The position numbers were made by a program, and so were the translations under genes. A stretch of DNA of 64,000 nt, taken from the NCBI GenBank assembly GCA_965223725.1, contig CBDCXE010000006.1, positions 248,001-312,000 on the forward strand, written 5' to 3'. The stretch is from CBDCXE01 sp965223725 [NCBI: Nitrospinota bacterium] (lineage in GTDB: Bacteria; Nitrospinota_A; UBA7883). Position 1 is the stretch's first letter; each line of letters opens with the position of its first letter. This document shows positions 17,123 to 25,600 of the stretch, piece by piece. A model generated the notes under the pieces. That model ran no database searches. It was given only the letters and a program-made list of their open reading frames with translations, and was not told the origin of the DNA.

Positions 17123-17326
17123 ATGGGCGGGTATGCCTTTTTATTTGAATACTTATCTTAACCCTATCTTTTCTACTATATAAGATCGCAAGCATTCGCG
17201 ACAAGAAAGGAACTCTGCACACGCGACAGCGTCACCCGCAGTGGCCGCGCCACCTGCCCACGGCAGTTGACTGATATCGTAACAACCTATAATATGAGAT
17301 ATTGACTAAAGATAAGTTGCAATCAC

Positions 17327-18628
17327 ATGGCAGACGCTACTACAGATACCTGGCGCGGCAGCGCAGAATATTGGGAAAAGCTTGCGGAAAATTACGCAGC
17401 GCTCTATAAAGAAAACACCCGATCCTATATATATGTCCCCTTGGCCGATGCATTGGCAAATCTTGAAAAAACTGACGAAGCCATAGAAATATTGGAATAT
17501 GGCCTTGCCCTGCTGCCAAACAGCCGCGCCGGAAAAGTCTTGCTGGCACAGCTTTATTATGATGTGGGCGAAATTGCTAAATCCAGGAAGCTTCTGGTGG
17601 AAATAGTCGATAAAAACCCAGATCTGCCAGCGGCGGTTTCGTTGTTGTGTAAAATTTATGAGCGGGAAGGCGCTTATATTAAAGCTGACAATATGGCCAG
17701 CGAGCTTGCGCGCTATTATCCGGAATCCAGCTATGTAAAAAGCCTGGCTGAGCGTTATAGGTCGCTTTCTGAAGCCAGCGAAATGACTATGTCTGTGGCT
17801 GCGGCTGATGTTACTGGCTATGCCGCAACCAGCCAGGAGGACGCCAACGAACAGCGCAAGCTGAAAGAAAATACGGAAGAAACTGTGAGATCACTTATTC
17901 CTGTTAGCTTTCTGGACGAGCTGGTTCAAGACAAGGATCGCAACGTCTCAGCGACAGATACCGGCTCGGATAAAAATGTCGATGACATTGCGCCGGAGGA
18001 GATGGCCAACACTGTTGATATCGCACCAATGGAACCAAATGGCAAGGATTATGATCGCGCTGAAGATATGCTGTTGCCCGATGATCAAGTTTTAAACGAT
18101 GTAACATTTAATATTGGTGATCAAGATCAGGATACCAACCATGACATGTTTGAATCGGATGGGGATAATGATGATCTAAATGATACAGATGTTGTCTATC
18201 TGGATTATAAAAACACAGTGGAAACAGTTGATAAAGTTCTGCTGTCTGACACAAGCAGCGATATTGAGCTTGGGAACGAACATGAAGGCGAAGAGCACTA
18301 TGTATACAATGACCTTTTGCAACCTGATAATGAAAACATGGATGAAAGCGATGAAGAGCTAAGAATTATAAATGATGGAAACGAAGGCAATGATAACAAA
18401 TTACCTGGGCCTGATGACTATACGTATATAGATGATGATAAAGTTATTGCGACCCAGGAGCTGTATGAAGCGGAAGATATCCTCTCTGCCATCGCCAACA
18501 ATGTATCCAGCAAGACAGATGACATAGATTCAGATAAGGATATCCAGGCGCCAAAACAGCTGGTGACGTTAAACTCCATGCTTGACCAGATAAAAAAACT
18601 TAAAGGAACAGAGGCGGATCAGTCGTGA
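17327..18628 (+). CDS. TPR-repeat protein with long acidic tail
   Basis: A 433-residue protein. The N-terminal third (about 10-165) is built of TPR-like helical hairpins, seen in stretches such as [19 protein letters not shown] and [20 protein letters not shown]. From about residue 180 to 400 the sequence is dominated by Asp, Glu and Asn with few hydrophobics, indicating a disordered acidic region. No signal peptide or membrane segment is visible. TPR modules mediate protein-protein contacts; the partner is unknown. The stop overlaps the GTG start of aroQ (GTGA at 18625-18628), and a peptidase gene follows, so it leads a three-gene operon. The ATG at 17327 has no strong ribosome-binding site. 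Confidence 0.7.
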   Translation: MADATTDTWRGSAEYWEKLAENYAALYKENTRSYIYVPLADALANLEKTDEAIEILEYGLALLPNSRAGKVLLAQLYYDVGEIAKSRKLLVEIVDKNPDLPAAVSLLCKIYEREGAYIKADNMASELARYYPESSYVKSLAERYRSLSEASEMTMSVAAADVTGYAATSQEDANEQRKLKENTEETVRSLIPVSFLDELVQDKDRNVSATDTGSDKNVDDIAPEEMANTVDIAPMEPNGKDYDRAEDMLLPDDQVLNDVTFNIGDQDQDTNHDMFESDGDNDDLNDTDVVYLDYKNTVETVDKVLLSDTSSDIELGNEHEGEEHYVYNDLLQPDNENMDESDEELRIINDGNEGNDNKLPGPDDYTYIDDDKVIATQELYEAEDILSAIANNVSSKTDDIDSDKDIQAPKQLVTLNSMLDQIKKLKGTEADQS

Positions 18629-19053
18629 AAAAGGTGCTTGTGATCCATGGCCCAAACCTGAATATGTTAGGGGTGAGGGAAAAATCGATATATGGTGATA
18701 TGGACTATGACACGCTCAACAACGCCATCAAGGAAAAAGGAGATGAGCTGGACCTGGCTGTAACGATAAAACAGAGCAACCATGAAGGTCAGCTGGTCGA
18801 TATCATCCAGGGCGCCCCGGACGAAGTGGATATTATACTTATCAATCCTGGCGCCTATACCCACACCTCGGTGGCCATCCGTGACGCCCTGTTGGCTGTC
18901 AGTTTGCCGGTCATAGAGGTGCACATGTCCAACATCCATCAGCGCGAGGAGTTTCGCAGCCACTCCTATGTCTCCGACATTGCTGTTGGCTCTATTACCG
19001 GCTTTGGGCCAGATAGCTATCTGTTGGCCCTCGCGGCGGCCAGCAATTTATAG
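18625..19053 (+). CDS. aroQ: Type II 3-dehydroquinate dehydratase AroQ
   Basis: Catalyses dehydration of 3-dehydroquinate to 3-dehydroshikimate in the shikimate pathway in the cytoplasm. The 142-residue length is standard for the type II dodecameric enzyme. Signatures present are HGPNLNMLG, the YGDMDY lid with the catalytic Tyr, the NPGAYTHTS substrate loop with Asn and His, and [14 protein letters not shown] ending in the active-site Arg. The start is GTG, translationally coupled to the TPR gene by a four-base overlap. A peptidase gene of family M24 follows, the arrangement seen in many bacteria where elongation factor P and acetyl-CoA carboxylase genes come next, although those are not here. 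Confidence 0.95.
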   Translation: MKKVLVIHGPNLNMLGVREKSIYGDMDYDTLNNAIKEKGDELDLAVTIKQSNHEGQLVDIIQGAPDEVDIILINPGAYTHTSVAIRDALLAVSLPVIEVHMSNIHQREEFRSHSYVSDIAVGSITGFGPDSYLLALAAASNL

Positions 19054-19065
19054 CCAAGGATGGCT

Positions 19066-20157
19066 ATGATACTGGAGAACAGGGAGCAGGCGGCGCCGTT
19101 CCATCAGGCCAGAATAAAAAAACTTCAGAAGCTTGTAAGCGCAAGTGATATAGACGCGCTGCTGGTCACCAATCTGGAAAACATAAGGTACCTGTCCGGG
19201 TTTTCCGGCACTGCGGCCACCATGCTGATAACAGATGACAAGGCGTTTTTTCTCACTGATTTTCGGTATACAACACAGATGAAATCGCAGGTCACGCCTG
19301 GCGTTATCACCGATGAAACCAAAGAGGCGCTAGGATCTGTCGCAGATATTTTGGCTGCTGAAAACATCGAAAACCTGGGCATAGAAGCGCAAAACCTGAC
19401 TGTCGCCCGAATGAATGAGATGAAAAAAAGATTCGACAACGTTACATTCATTCCGGTGGAGAAAATGGTTGAATCGATACGCATAGTCAAAGACACTGCC
19501 GAAATGGAAGTGATAATGACCTTGATGGGGATGCTGGATGATGTGTTGCCATCAGCTTTTGATATGATGCGGCCCGGTATGGTGGAGCGGGATGTGGCGC
19601 TGGAGCTGGAGTATAAACTGCGCCAAGCCGGGGCGGACGGACCTGCGTTTGACTTTATAGTAGCATCGGGGGAAAGATCGGCGATGCCACATGGAGTCGC
19701 GTCGGAAAAGGTGATTGGTAAAAAAGAAGCGGTGATCCTGGACTGGGGCGCCAAAGGATGGGGGTATCACACTGATAATACAAGAACCACACTACCAGAA
19801 GATGTGGAGCCGCAACTGAAGGAAATATATAAAATCGTGCTGGACGCCAACCTGGCGGCGATCGACGCCATCAAACCAGGCGTCCCATTAAAAAAAATAG
19901 ATGAGGCCGCCCGCGACCTGATCACAAAGGCGGGGTATGGCGATTATTTTGGGCATGGGACCGGGCATGGAATCGGGCTCGACATTCATGAAGCTCCCAC
20001 AGTTTCTTGGCGGTCTGACCAGATGGCGGTCGAGGGAATGGTGTTTACAATAGAGCCAGGTATCTACATCCCGCGGTTGGGCGGGGTCCGCATCGAGGAT
20101 ATGGTGCAGGTGACCGCCAATGGAGCGGAAGTTTTAAGCGTGACCCTTCCGAAATAG
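19066..20157 (+). CDS. Xaa-Pro peptidase (M24 family)
   Basis: A 363-residue cytoplasmic metallopeptidase that releases the N-terminal residue ahead of proline. The creatinase-like N-terminal domain (about 1-125) is followed by the pita-bread catalytic domain. Metal ligands are visible: Asp in LDWGAKG, Asp in HTDNTRT, His in GHGTGHGIGL, Glu in TIEPGIY and Glu in VRIEDMV. An ATG at 19060 is also in frame, but the AAGGA ribosome-binding site at 19056-19060 fits the ATG at 19066 better. It is the third gene of the TPR-aroQ operon and converges with cobU, ending only four bases away from it. Confidence 0.9.
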   Translation: MILENREQAAPFHQARIKKLQKLVSASDIDALLVTNLENIRYLSGFSGTAATMLITDDKAFFLTDFRYTTQMKSQVTPGVITDETKEALGSVADILAAENIENLGIEAQNLTVARMNEMKKRFDNVTFIPVEKMVESIRIVKDTAEMEVIMTLMGMLDDVLPSAFDMMRPGMVERDVALELEYKLRQAGADGPAFDFIVASGERSAMPHGVASEKVIGKKEAVILDWGAKGWGYHTDNTRTTLPEDVEPQLKEIYKIVLDANLAAIDAIKPGVPLKKIDEAARDLITKAGYGDYFGHGTGHGIGLDIHEAPTVSWRSDQMAVEGMVFTIEPGIYIPRLGGVRIEDMVQVTANGAEVLSVTLPK

Positions 20158-20161
20158 GATA

Positions 20162-20716
20162 TTATTTCAGCTTCTGCGGTATGCCGCACACCACATGATA
20201 AACTTCATCTGCGGCCGCGGCGATTATCTGGTTCACCCTCCCGGAAAGGTCAGAAAAATTCCGCGCGGCGGCGTTATCCGGGATTATACCGCCACCCACC
20301 TCGTTGGTAACAAACAGAATCGTGGAATCCAGTGATTTGCAAACCTCAAGCGTTTCCAGAATCGCGGCGGCCGCCTGATCCTGGGAGACAGTTTCATTGC
20401 GCAACTCAGCTTCATACATCAAGTTGTTGATCCAAAGGGTCACACACTCTATCAGAACCAGTTTGCAGTCTTTCAGCCCTTTCAGGGCGCCGGCCAGGTC
20501 TATGGTCTCTTCTACCGTTACCCAGTTTTTGCCTTCCCGATCCTTTTGGTGTCTATCCACTCGCTGCCTGGTTTCGTCATCTATTATGGGGCAGGTGGCG
20601 ATGTATGTCCTGGAACCTTCGGTCTGCAGGGCCAACGATTCGGCAAAAGCGCTCTTTCCGCTGCGCCGGTCGCCGGTAATTAATACGATTTTGCTCATGG
20701 GCAAGTTAGCATTCAA
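20162..20716 (-). CDS. cobU: Adenosylcobinamide kinase/guanylyltransferase CobU
   Basis: Phosphorylates adenosylcobinamide and then transfers GMP to it, a step in the nucleotide-loop assembly of cobalamin and in cobinamide salvage. The 184-residue protein has the P-loop GDRRSGKS, the active-site RHQKDRE (His/Arg region near residues 54-60) and the NEVGGGIIP motif, all typical of CobU/CobP. An internal ATG at 20696-20698 is an alternative start and gives the N-terminus MSKIVLITG. It lies 22 bases after cobO on the same strand and is divergent from the cobalamin-riboswitch-controlled import operon, which places it firmly in B12 salvage. Confidence 0.93.
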   Translation of the reverse strand: MNANLPMSKIVLITGDRRSGKSAFAESLALQTEGSRTYIATCPIIDDETRQRVDRHQKDREGKNWVTVEETIDLAGALKGLKDCKLVLIECVTLWINNLMYEAELRNETVSQDQAAAAILETLEVCKSLDSTILFVTNEVGGGIIPDNAAARNFSDLSGRVNQIIAAAADEVYHVVCGIPQKLK

Positions 20717-20738
20717 ACGGTTAGAAATGGATAATCAG

Positions 20739-21272
20739 CTAGAAATCCATACCCTCCTGGGCTGGAATACCAGCGCTTTTCGGGTGTTTGATCATTTCCA
20801 TGCTGGTCACCAGATCCGCTTTGTCGATCAGGCGTTGTGGCGCGTCGCGGCCGGTGAGCACCAGATGAACCAGCTTTGGTTTGGCGTCTATTATCTCTTC
20901 TATTTGTTCGATCGATACCAGGCCAGACCTTAACGCGTACAGAATTTCATCCAGAACAATAGTCTCATAGACGCCAGATTTTACAGTTTCCATAGCGATT
21001 TTCAGCCCTTCCGCCGCAGCCTGAATATGCTCTTCCCGGGTGATATCCTTGTCCCAAGTAAATCCTTTGCCGGTTCTGACAATCTCTAAGTTGGGAGAAA
21101 GCGCATCTACCATGTACATCTCGCCAGTTTTCAACCGTCCTTTGATAAACTGGATAAGCTTGCACTTACGCCCATGGCCCAATGAACGAAGTATTACGCC
21201 TAATGAGGCGGAAGTTTTTCCTTTGCCGTTGCCGGTGAAAATCGCAACCAGGCCCTTAATATTATTTTCCAT
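20739..21272 (-). CDS. cobO: Cob(I)alamin adenosyltransferase CobO/BtuR
   Basis: Transfers the 5'-deoxyadenosyl group of ATP to cob(I)alamin or cobinamide. The 177-residue protein shows the unusual P-loop FTGNGKGKTSA and the LIQFIKG and VLDEILYAL stretches that define the CobA/CobO/BtuR type of adenosyltransferase; the C-terminal GRDAPQ is also typical. It is transcribed away from the btuB operon, with cobU following 22 bases downstream. The 5' region between cobO and the riboswitch promoter is short, and no separate riboswitch on the minus strand is evident. Together with CobU it lets imported cobinamide or cobalamin enter the cofactor pool. Confidence 0.94.
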   Translation of the reverse strand: MENNIKGLVAIFTGNGKGKTSASLGVILRSLGHGRKCKLIQFIKGRLKTGEMYMVDALSPNLEIVRTGKGFTWDKDITREEHIQAAAEGLKIAMETVKSGVYETIVLDEILYALRSGLVSIEQIEEIIDAKPKLVHLVLTGRDAPQRLIDKADLVTSMEMIKHPKSAGIPAQEGMDF

Positions 21273-21416
21273 TTAGAATCCTGAAAATGTGTTGCGTTTT
21301 TAACCACAACCGTTTTACAAAATGTCTTGATTAAGACTTTCAACTGAATAGTGGAATTCTACACTATATAATGCTCCAGTCAACCTTGACGACGTTATTG
21401 AACAAAATATAAAAGC

Positions 21417-21445
21417 TTGACAAATCATTGATCAAAATGTAAATT
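21417..21445 (+). promoter_or_regulatory. Candidate sigma-70 promoter of the cobalamin import operon
   Basis: A perfect -35 hexamer TTGACA (21417-21422) and a -10-like TAAATT (21440-21445, four of six consensus bases) are separated by 17 bases. Transcription would start near 21451, exactly where the first riboswitch begins. Confidence 0.65.
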
Positions 21446-21450
21446 ACAAT

Positions 21451-21622
21451 CAAGTGTTTGGGTAGCCTGTGACAGGCTTTAAAAGGGAAAGGTGGTGCAA
21501 ATCCACCGTGGACCCGCCGCTGTGATCGAGGACGAAAGCCGGATCGCGCCACTGTCGTTGTTACGATGGGAAGGCCCGGTTAGTAGGATGATTCGTAAGC
21601 CAGAATACCTTCCTTGCATTTG
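21451..21622 (+). promoter_or_regulatory. Cobalamin riboswitch 1
   Basis: Shows the class hallmarks in order: a P2-like hairpin CCTGT/ACAGG, the AAAAGGGAA block at 21481, the GGTGG-tgcaaat-CCACC hairpin, the GCCGCTGTGA core, GACGAAAGCC, GCCACTG, the GGGAAGGCCCGG stretch, and a B12-box-like AAGCCAGAATACCT at 21597-21610. The ends can pair as CAAGTG (21451-21456) with CATTTG (21617-21622). The B12 box differs from the canonical AGCCAGGAGACCTG at a few positions. A transcription terminator lies 55 bases downstream, with no gene between. Confidence 0.92.
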
Positions 21623-21677
21623 CTTGTTATAAGCAAGCCTCGTGGTTTAGGCAAAATTGTGGATAAAATATCGGTAT

Positions 21678-21714
21678 CCTCGGAAAGCAAAAAAGTTTTC
21701 CGGGGTTTTTTTTT
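21678..21714 (+). terminator. Rho-independent terminator behind riboswitch 1
   Basis: The stem CCTCGGAAA (21678-21686) pairs with TTTCCGGGG (21697-21705, one T-G pair) and is followed by nine T. It lies between the two riboswitches, so readthrough is required for btuB expression. It is the natural expression platform for the first aptamer. Confidence 0.9.
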
Positions 21715-21766
21715 GGTAAATGGTGGTTTCATCAAATATTTTTACCGCCATTTTGTATTAGTTTAT

Positions 21767-21905
21767 TGCGGATTTAAGGGAAGGAAGTTTTAAGCTTCCG
21801 CCGCCCCGCGACTGTAATCGGGACGAAAGCCGTAAATAGCCACTGCCATATGGGCAGGAAGGCGCGGTAAGTAGGATGATCGAAAGCCAGGAGACCTGAT
21901 CCGCA
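21767..21905 (+). promoter_or_regulatory. Cobalamin riboswitch 2
   Basis: The closing stem is TGCGGAT (21767-21773) with ATCCGCA (21899-21905). Inside are the GGAAGTTTTAAGCTTCCG hairpin, CCGCCCCGCGACTGT, GACGAAAGCC, GCCACTGCC, the GGAAGGCGCGG block and a canonical B12 box AGCCAGGAGACCTG at 21885-21898. The btuB start codon lies 36 bases after it. No T-run terminator follows, so control of translation through the GAGGGAGAG ribosome-binding site is the likely mode. Confidence 0.94.
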
Positions 21906-21941
21906 GTAGTTATCTGGTAAACATTTTCTCGAGGGAGAGAG

Positions 21942-23867
21942 ATGGTAACATTTCGAAATATCTTTTGGTCAATTTTTCTTTCAGTAGTTCTGTTATTTCC
22001 AATCAACACCACCTGGGCAGAAGAGGCCGAGGATGAAGAATATGGTAAACGGATTGTTGTAACCGCCACCAAAACACCAGTCGCTTCGGAAGAGGTCGGC
22101 AGTTCGGTCACTGTTATCACCAGCGAAGAGATGAAGAAAAAACAGATAAAAACAGCGGCGGACGCCCTTCGCTCCGTTTTATCCGTTGATGTGGTTAACA
22201 GCGGCGGACGAGGCGGCAATTCATCTGTCTTTATGCGTGGCGCCAACAGCGAGCATACGTTGGTGCTGATTGATGGCATCGAAGTGAACGACCCGTCTTC
22301 GGCTGGCCGCACGTTTAACTTTACCCATATCATGGCGGATGATATCGAAAAGATAGAAATCATCCGCGGCCCGCAAAGCACGCTGTATGGCTCCGACGCC
22401 ATGGGCGGCGTGATCAATATCATCACCAAACAGGGCAAAGACGACCCGAAGCTGAACGCGCAGGTGGAGGGTGGCTCTTTTGGTACCTTCGTCGGGTCGG
22501 CCAGGGTTTCCGGCAGCACGGATATGGCCCGCTATTCACTCACCGCATCCCGGTTGCAATCGGATGGTTTTTCGGCGGCGACTGTGAAAGCAGGCAATGA
22601 GGAAAAAGATAAATACGAGAACACTTCATTGGGCGCCAATGTCGGGTTCGACCCGATGGAAAACCTGTCCATCGATCTCAACCTGAAGCATATTGATGGC
22701 AAGGCCGATATAGACGGCGGCGCGTTCGATGACGACATTAACTTTACATCCGACACAAAAACCCTTTATTTCAAGGCTTTGGCCAACCTGTTTCTTTTCG
22801 ATGAAATGTGGGAGCAGAAACTCAGCTATTCACAAACATCCACCGACAGGGAGTTTATAAACAGGCTGGACCCCGCTCATCCGCAGGACAGCTCTGAAAA
22901 CACATTCGACGGCGGGTTGCAGAAGGTTGAATGGCAGAACAACCTGTACCTTATCGAAGACAACACCTTGACCCTGGGTGTGGAACTGGAAGAGGAAAAG
23001 GGAGAATCGTTTTTCCATTCCGAGAGTTCTTTCGGGCCTTTTACAGATGTTTTCGATAACAAGAAACAGCGGACCACCAGCTTTTACGCCCAGGATCAGG
23101 CAAAGCTGGCCGAGAGCCTGCACCTCACGGCTGGTGTCCGGGTGGATGATAACGACCAGTTCGGCTCCCACACCACCTACCGGGGAACCGTTGCGTATAT
23201 TCTGGACCAGATGGGTATGACAGTGAAAGGCTCCTACGGCACCGGCTTCAAGGCGCCATCGCTGTTCCAGCTGTTTTCCCAGTATGGTGACGAAAACCTG
23301 AAACCGGAAGAGAGTACTGGTTGGGATATCGGCATAGAAAAAGCGTTTAACGAAGGTAAATCTGTGGTCGGCGCTACATATTTTAACAACGAATTTAAAG
23401 AGCTGATCAACTTCGATTTTGGCACAAGCAAATATTTGAACGTGGGCGAGGCGGAGACCAAAGGCTTTGAGCTGTTTGCGCGGATGGCGCTGTTTGAAAG
23501 CATGCTGGCCCAGATAGCTTATAACCAGACCGACGCGAAAAACAAGGACACCGGGCAGAACCTTTTCCGCAGGCCGAAAAACAAGTTCAGCGCGGATCTG
23601 AATTTACCGCTCTTCGGTCTGGACACCACTGTTTCGTTGCTCCATGTGGGCGAGCGGGACGCCCAGGATTTTACCAAGTTCCCGGCGGAGGTTGTAACTT
23701 TGTCAAGCTATACCCTGCTCAACACAGCAGTTTCATTCGATGTGACCGATTCGATCAGCCTGTTCGGCAGGGTCGAAAACATCACCGATGAAGATTATGA
23801 AGAGGTGCTTGGTTTTAACACGGCGGAACGATCTTATTATATTGGCATTAGTGGTTCGTTAATCTAG
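21942..23867 (+). CDS. btuB: TonB-dependent outer-membrane cobalamin receptor BtuB
   Basis: A 641-residue outer-membrane beta-barrel receptor that imports cobalamin with energy from TonB. A signal peptide spans residues about 1-26. A TonB-box-like stretch RIVVTATK is followed by the plug domain (about 45-155, with VFMRGANSEHTLVLIDG and GPQSTLYGSDAMGGVIN) and the barrel, ending in the aromatic-rich strand YYIGISGSLI. The ATG at 21942 is preceded by GAGGGAGAG. Two cobalamin riboswitches directly upstream identify the substrate, and exbB, exbD, tonB, btuF, btuD and btuC follow. Import should be shut off when cobalamin is plentiful. Confidence 0.94.
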   Translation: MVTFRNIFWSIFLSVVLLFPINTTWAEEAEDEEYGKRIVVTATKTPVASEEVGSSVTVITSEEMKKKQIKTAADALRSVLSVDVVNSGGRGGNSSVFMRGANSEHTLVLIDGIEVNDPSSAGRTFNFTHIMADDIEKIEIIRGPQSTLYGSDAMGGVINIITKQGKDDPKLNAQVEGGSFGTFVGSARVSGSTDMARYSLTASRLQSDGFSAATVKAGNEEKDKYENTSLGANVGFDPMENLSIDLNLKHIDGKADIDGGAFDDDINFTSDTKTLYFKALANLFLFDEMWEQKLSYSQTSTDREFINRLDPAHPQDSSENTFDGGLQKVEWQNNLYLIEDNTLTLGVELEEEKGESFFHSESSFGPFTDVFDNKKQRTTSFYAQDQAKLAESLHLTAGVRVDDNDQFGSHTTYRGTVAYILDQMGMTVKGSYGTGFKAPSLFQLFSQYGDENLKPEESTGWDIGIEKAFNEGKSVVGATYFNNEFKELINFDFGTSKYLNVGEAETKGFELFARMALFESMLAQIAYNQTDAKNKDTGQNLFRRPKNKFSADLNLPLFGLDTTVSLLHVGERDAQDFTKFPAEVVTLSSYTLLNTAVSFDVTDSISLFGRVENITDEDYEEVLGFNTAERSYYIGISGSLI

Positions 23868-23896
23868 TTAAGTTAATTACAGAAGAAGCGTAGATC

Positions 23897-24529
23897 TTGG
23901 ACTTTTTGTTTGAATCGCAACTGTTTAGCAAGGGGGGCCCAGTTATGTGGCCCTTACTGGCGCTGTCGCTGTTGTCGCTGACCGTAACGATCGAACGGAT
24001 TTACTTCTGGTATAAAGAGAACAGCCGGAGCAACGACCAGTTGGCGAATGAGCTGCTGACGCATGTGAAAGAGGGCCGGATCACCGACGCGCTGAAAGCT
24101 GGTAAAGGCACGGATGATGGATGTATTCAAGCGATCATGGATGGGCTGAAATATCGTGACGACGGGTTCGACAAAATTGTGCAGATAGCCGCCGATAAGG
24201 AGATAGGCAAGATGAAGCAAGGCTTAGGCGTGCTGGACACTATCGTCACGCTTGCGCCTCTGCTTGGTATCCTCGGCACTGTTTTAGGCATCATACATTC
24301 GTTCGACATGCTGGGCAAAAGCGGGATAGAAAACCCGAGCGCCGTGACCGGCGGCATCGCCCAGGCGTTGATCACCACAGCCACAGGGCTGACGATCGCC
24401 ATCGTGACGCTGATACCGTTTAACTATTTCATATCGAAAACCGAGGCGGCCACAAAGCGAATGGAGATGCTGGGCACATCGTTCGACCTGGCGCTGCACC
24501 ACAACCTGGGAGGCGCCAATGAAGCTTGA
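23897..24529 (+). CDS. exbB: ExbB-type proton channel subunit (MotA/TolQ/ExbB)
   Basis: A 210-residue inner-membrane protein with three predicted transmembrane segments: residues about 14-34, 112-135 and 160-185. The MotA/TolQ/ExbB signature is visible as LAPLLGILGTVLGI and in GIAQALITTATGL. With ExbD it forms the proton channel that energises TonB. The first in-frame start is the TTG at 23897, giving an N-terminus with the family's SKGGPVMWPL; the later ATG would remove that segment. The gene lies 29 bases after btuB and overlaps exbD by 11 bases, so this copy is dedicated to cobalamin uptake. Confidence 0.9.
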   Translation: MDFLFESQLFSKGGPVMWPLLALSLLSLTVTIERIYFWYKENSRSNDQLANELLTHVKEGRITDALKAGKGTDDGCIQAIMDGLKYRDDGFDKIVQIAADKEIGKMKQGLGVLDTIVTLAPLLGILGTVLGIIHSFDMLGKSGIENPSAVTGGIAQALITTATGLTIAIVTLIPFNYFISKTEAATKRMEMLGTSFDLALHHNLGGANEA

Positions 24530-24926
24530 CAGCGGATTTGAAAACAAGCGCGCCAGGGTGGAGATGCTCCCGTTGATAGACGTGGTGTTTTTGCTGCTGG
24601 TGTTTTTTATATACGCTATGCTCTCTATGGCGGTGCAGTATGGGATCAAAGTAAATCTGGCGCCCTCGGCCACTGTGGAGGTGGACAGGAAAACCAGGAT
24701 CAATGTAACCATCAAGGAAGATGACAGCGTATATGTCAACGGCGATTTAACCCAGATGAGCCAGCTGATAGACCGGCTGACCGAGCTTAAAGACGCCGAT
24801 GAAGCGCCGGTGATATTGAATGGTGATGTGAAGGCGAACCTGGGCGCCGCGCTGGAAGTTTTTGATATGTTGCGCGAGGCTGGGTTCACAGATGTTTCTA
24901 TAGGATATACGAAGAAACAGCAATGA
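24519..24926 (+). CDS. exbD: ExbD-type biopolymer transport protein
   Basis: A 135-residue protein with one N-terminal transmembrane helix (about 16-38) that includes the conserved Asp in MLPLIDVVFLLLVFF, the residue involved in proton translocation in ExbD/TolR. The rest is a periplasmic domain. It overlaps the end of exbB by 11 bases and the start of tonB by four, consistent with one operon and coupled translation. With ExbB it transduces proton-motive force to TonB for the BtuB receptor. Confidence 0.9.
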   Translation: MKLDSGFENKRARVEMLPLIDVVFLLLVFFIYAMLSMAVQYGIKVNLAPSATVEVDRKTRINVTIKEDDSVYVNGDLTQMSQLIDRLTELKDADEAPVILNGDVKANLGAALEVFDMLREAGFTDVSIGYTKKQQ

Positions 24927-25600
24927 AAAATTCACAGTTTACAGTTCCGTTTATTGTCGCATGCCTGATTCATACATGCGCGTTTGCCAGCGGGTTGGCG
25001 CTATATGAGCCTGCCAAGATGTTGACTGTAAAGCCGGACAAACAGCTCAACATAAAATATTTCACCATGCAGAAAAGCAGCCAGCCAGAAGCGCAACCGG
25101 AAAAGGTAGAGAAAAAAGTTAGCAAACCTCCGGTGGAGCCAGCTCCCGCCAAAGTGGCGAAAGCGACGCCGGTGAAGAAAAAAAGAACGCGAAAACCGAA
25201 ACCGGTGATTGCCAAGAAAGCAAGGCCGGAGCCGGAAAAACAGAAGGCCAGCAAAGCGCCATCCAAGCCAGTGGAAAATCGCCAAGCCAGGATAACCAAG
25301 GAATCTAGCAGCCTTAGTTCTGCCAGCCAGGATGTGGTTGTGCTGGATCTGCCGGAGCCAAAATATCCGATCAGCGCCATCAGGCGCGGCGAAGAGGGAA
25401 CGGTGATACTACGGATCGAGGTATATGAAGATGGCAGACCGGGCAAGGTGCAGGTGGTGAAAACCAGCTCCTTCAAAAAACTGGACAAAGCCGCAATCAA
25501 AGCGGTGGAGCGGGCCATATTCAAGCCAGCGATGAAAAAAAATGTCGCGGTTTTTTCCACCACACAGATATCGATAACCTTCAGGCTGGAAAACTCTTGA
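24923..25600 (+). CDS. tonB: TonB energy transducer
   Basis: A 225-residue protein with an N-terminal membrane anchor (about 7-25), a long Lys/Pro/Ala-rich periplasmic linker (about 45-125), and a C-terminal TonB domain (about 145-225). The last part contains the YPISAIRRGEEGTVILRI and KLDKAAIKAVE stretches typical of the fold that binds the TonB box. It overlaps exbD and btuF by four bases each. It is a dedicated TonB for the cobalamin operon; whether the genome has others cannot be seen here. The linker is highly repetitive in K, P and A, so its length may vary between strains. Confidence 0.9.
   Translation: MKNSQFTVPFIVACLIHTCAFASGLALYEPAKMLTVKPDKQLNIKYFTMQKSSQPEAQPEKVEKKVSKPPVEPAPAKVAKATPVKKKRTRKPKPVIAKKARPEPEKQKASKAPSKPVENRQARITKESSSLSSASQDVVVLDLPEPKYPISAIRRGEEGTVILRIEVYEDGRPGKVQVVKTSSFKKLDKAAIKAVERAIFKPAMKKNVAVFSTTQISITFRLENS

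Larger units (their letters stand above)
16588..17326. other. Repeat-rich 740-base intergenic region
   Basis: No gene is supported here. The region holds a hairpin plus 9-nt array repeat (16775-16894), a G/C-rich inverted repeat at 16932-16960, and a nested inverted repeat with a repeated GCCCTGTCGGG word at 17048-17122. The last 150 bases should contain the promoter of the TPR-aroQ-peptidase operon, but I see no strong consensus. Confidence 0.6.
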
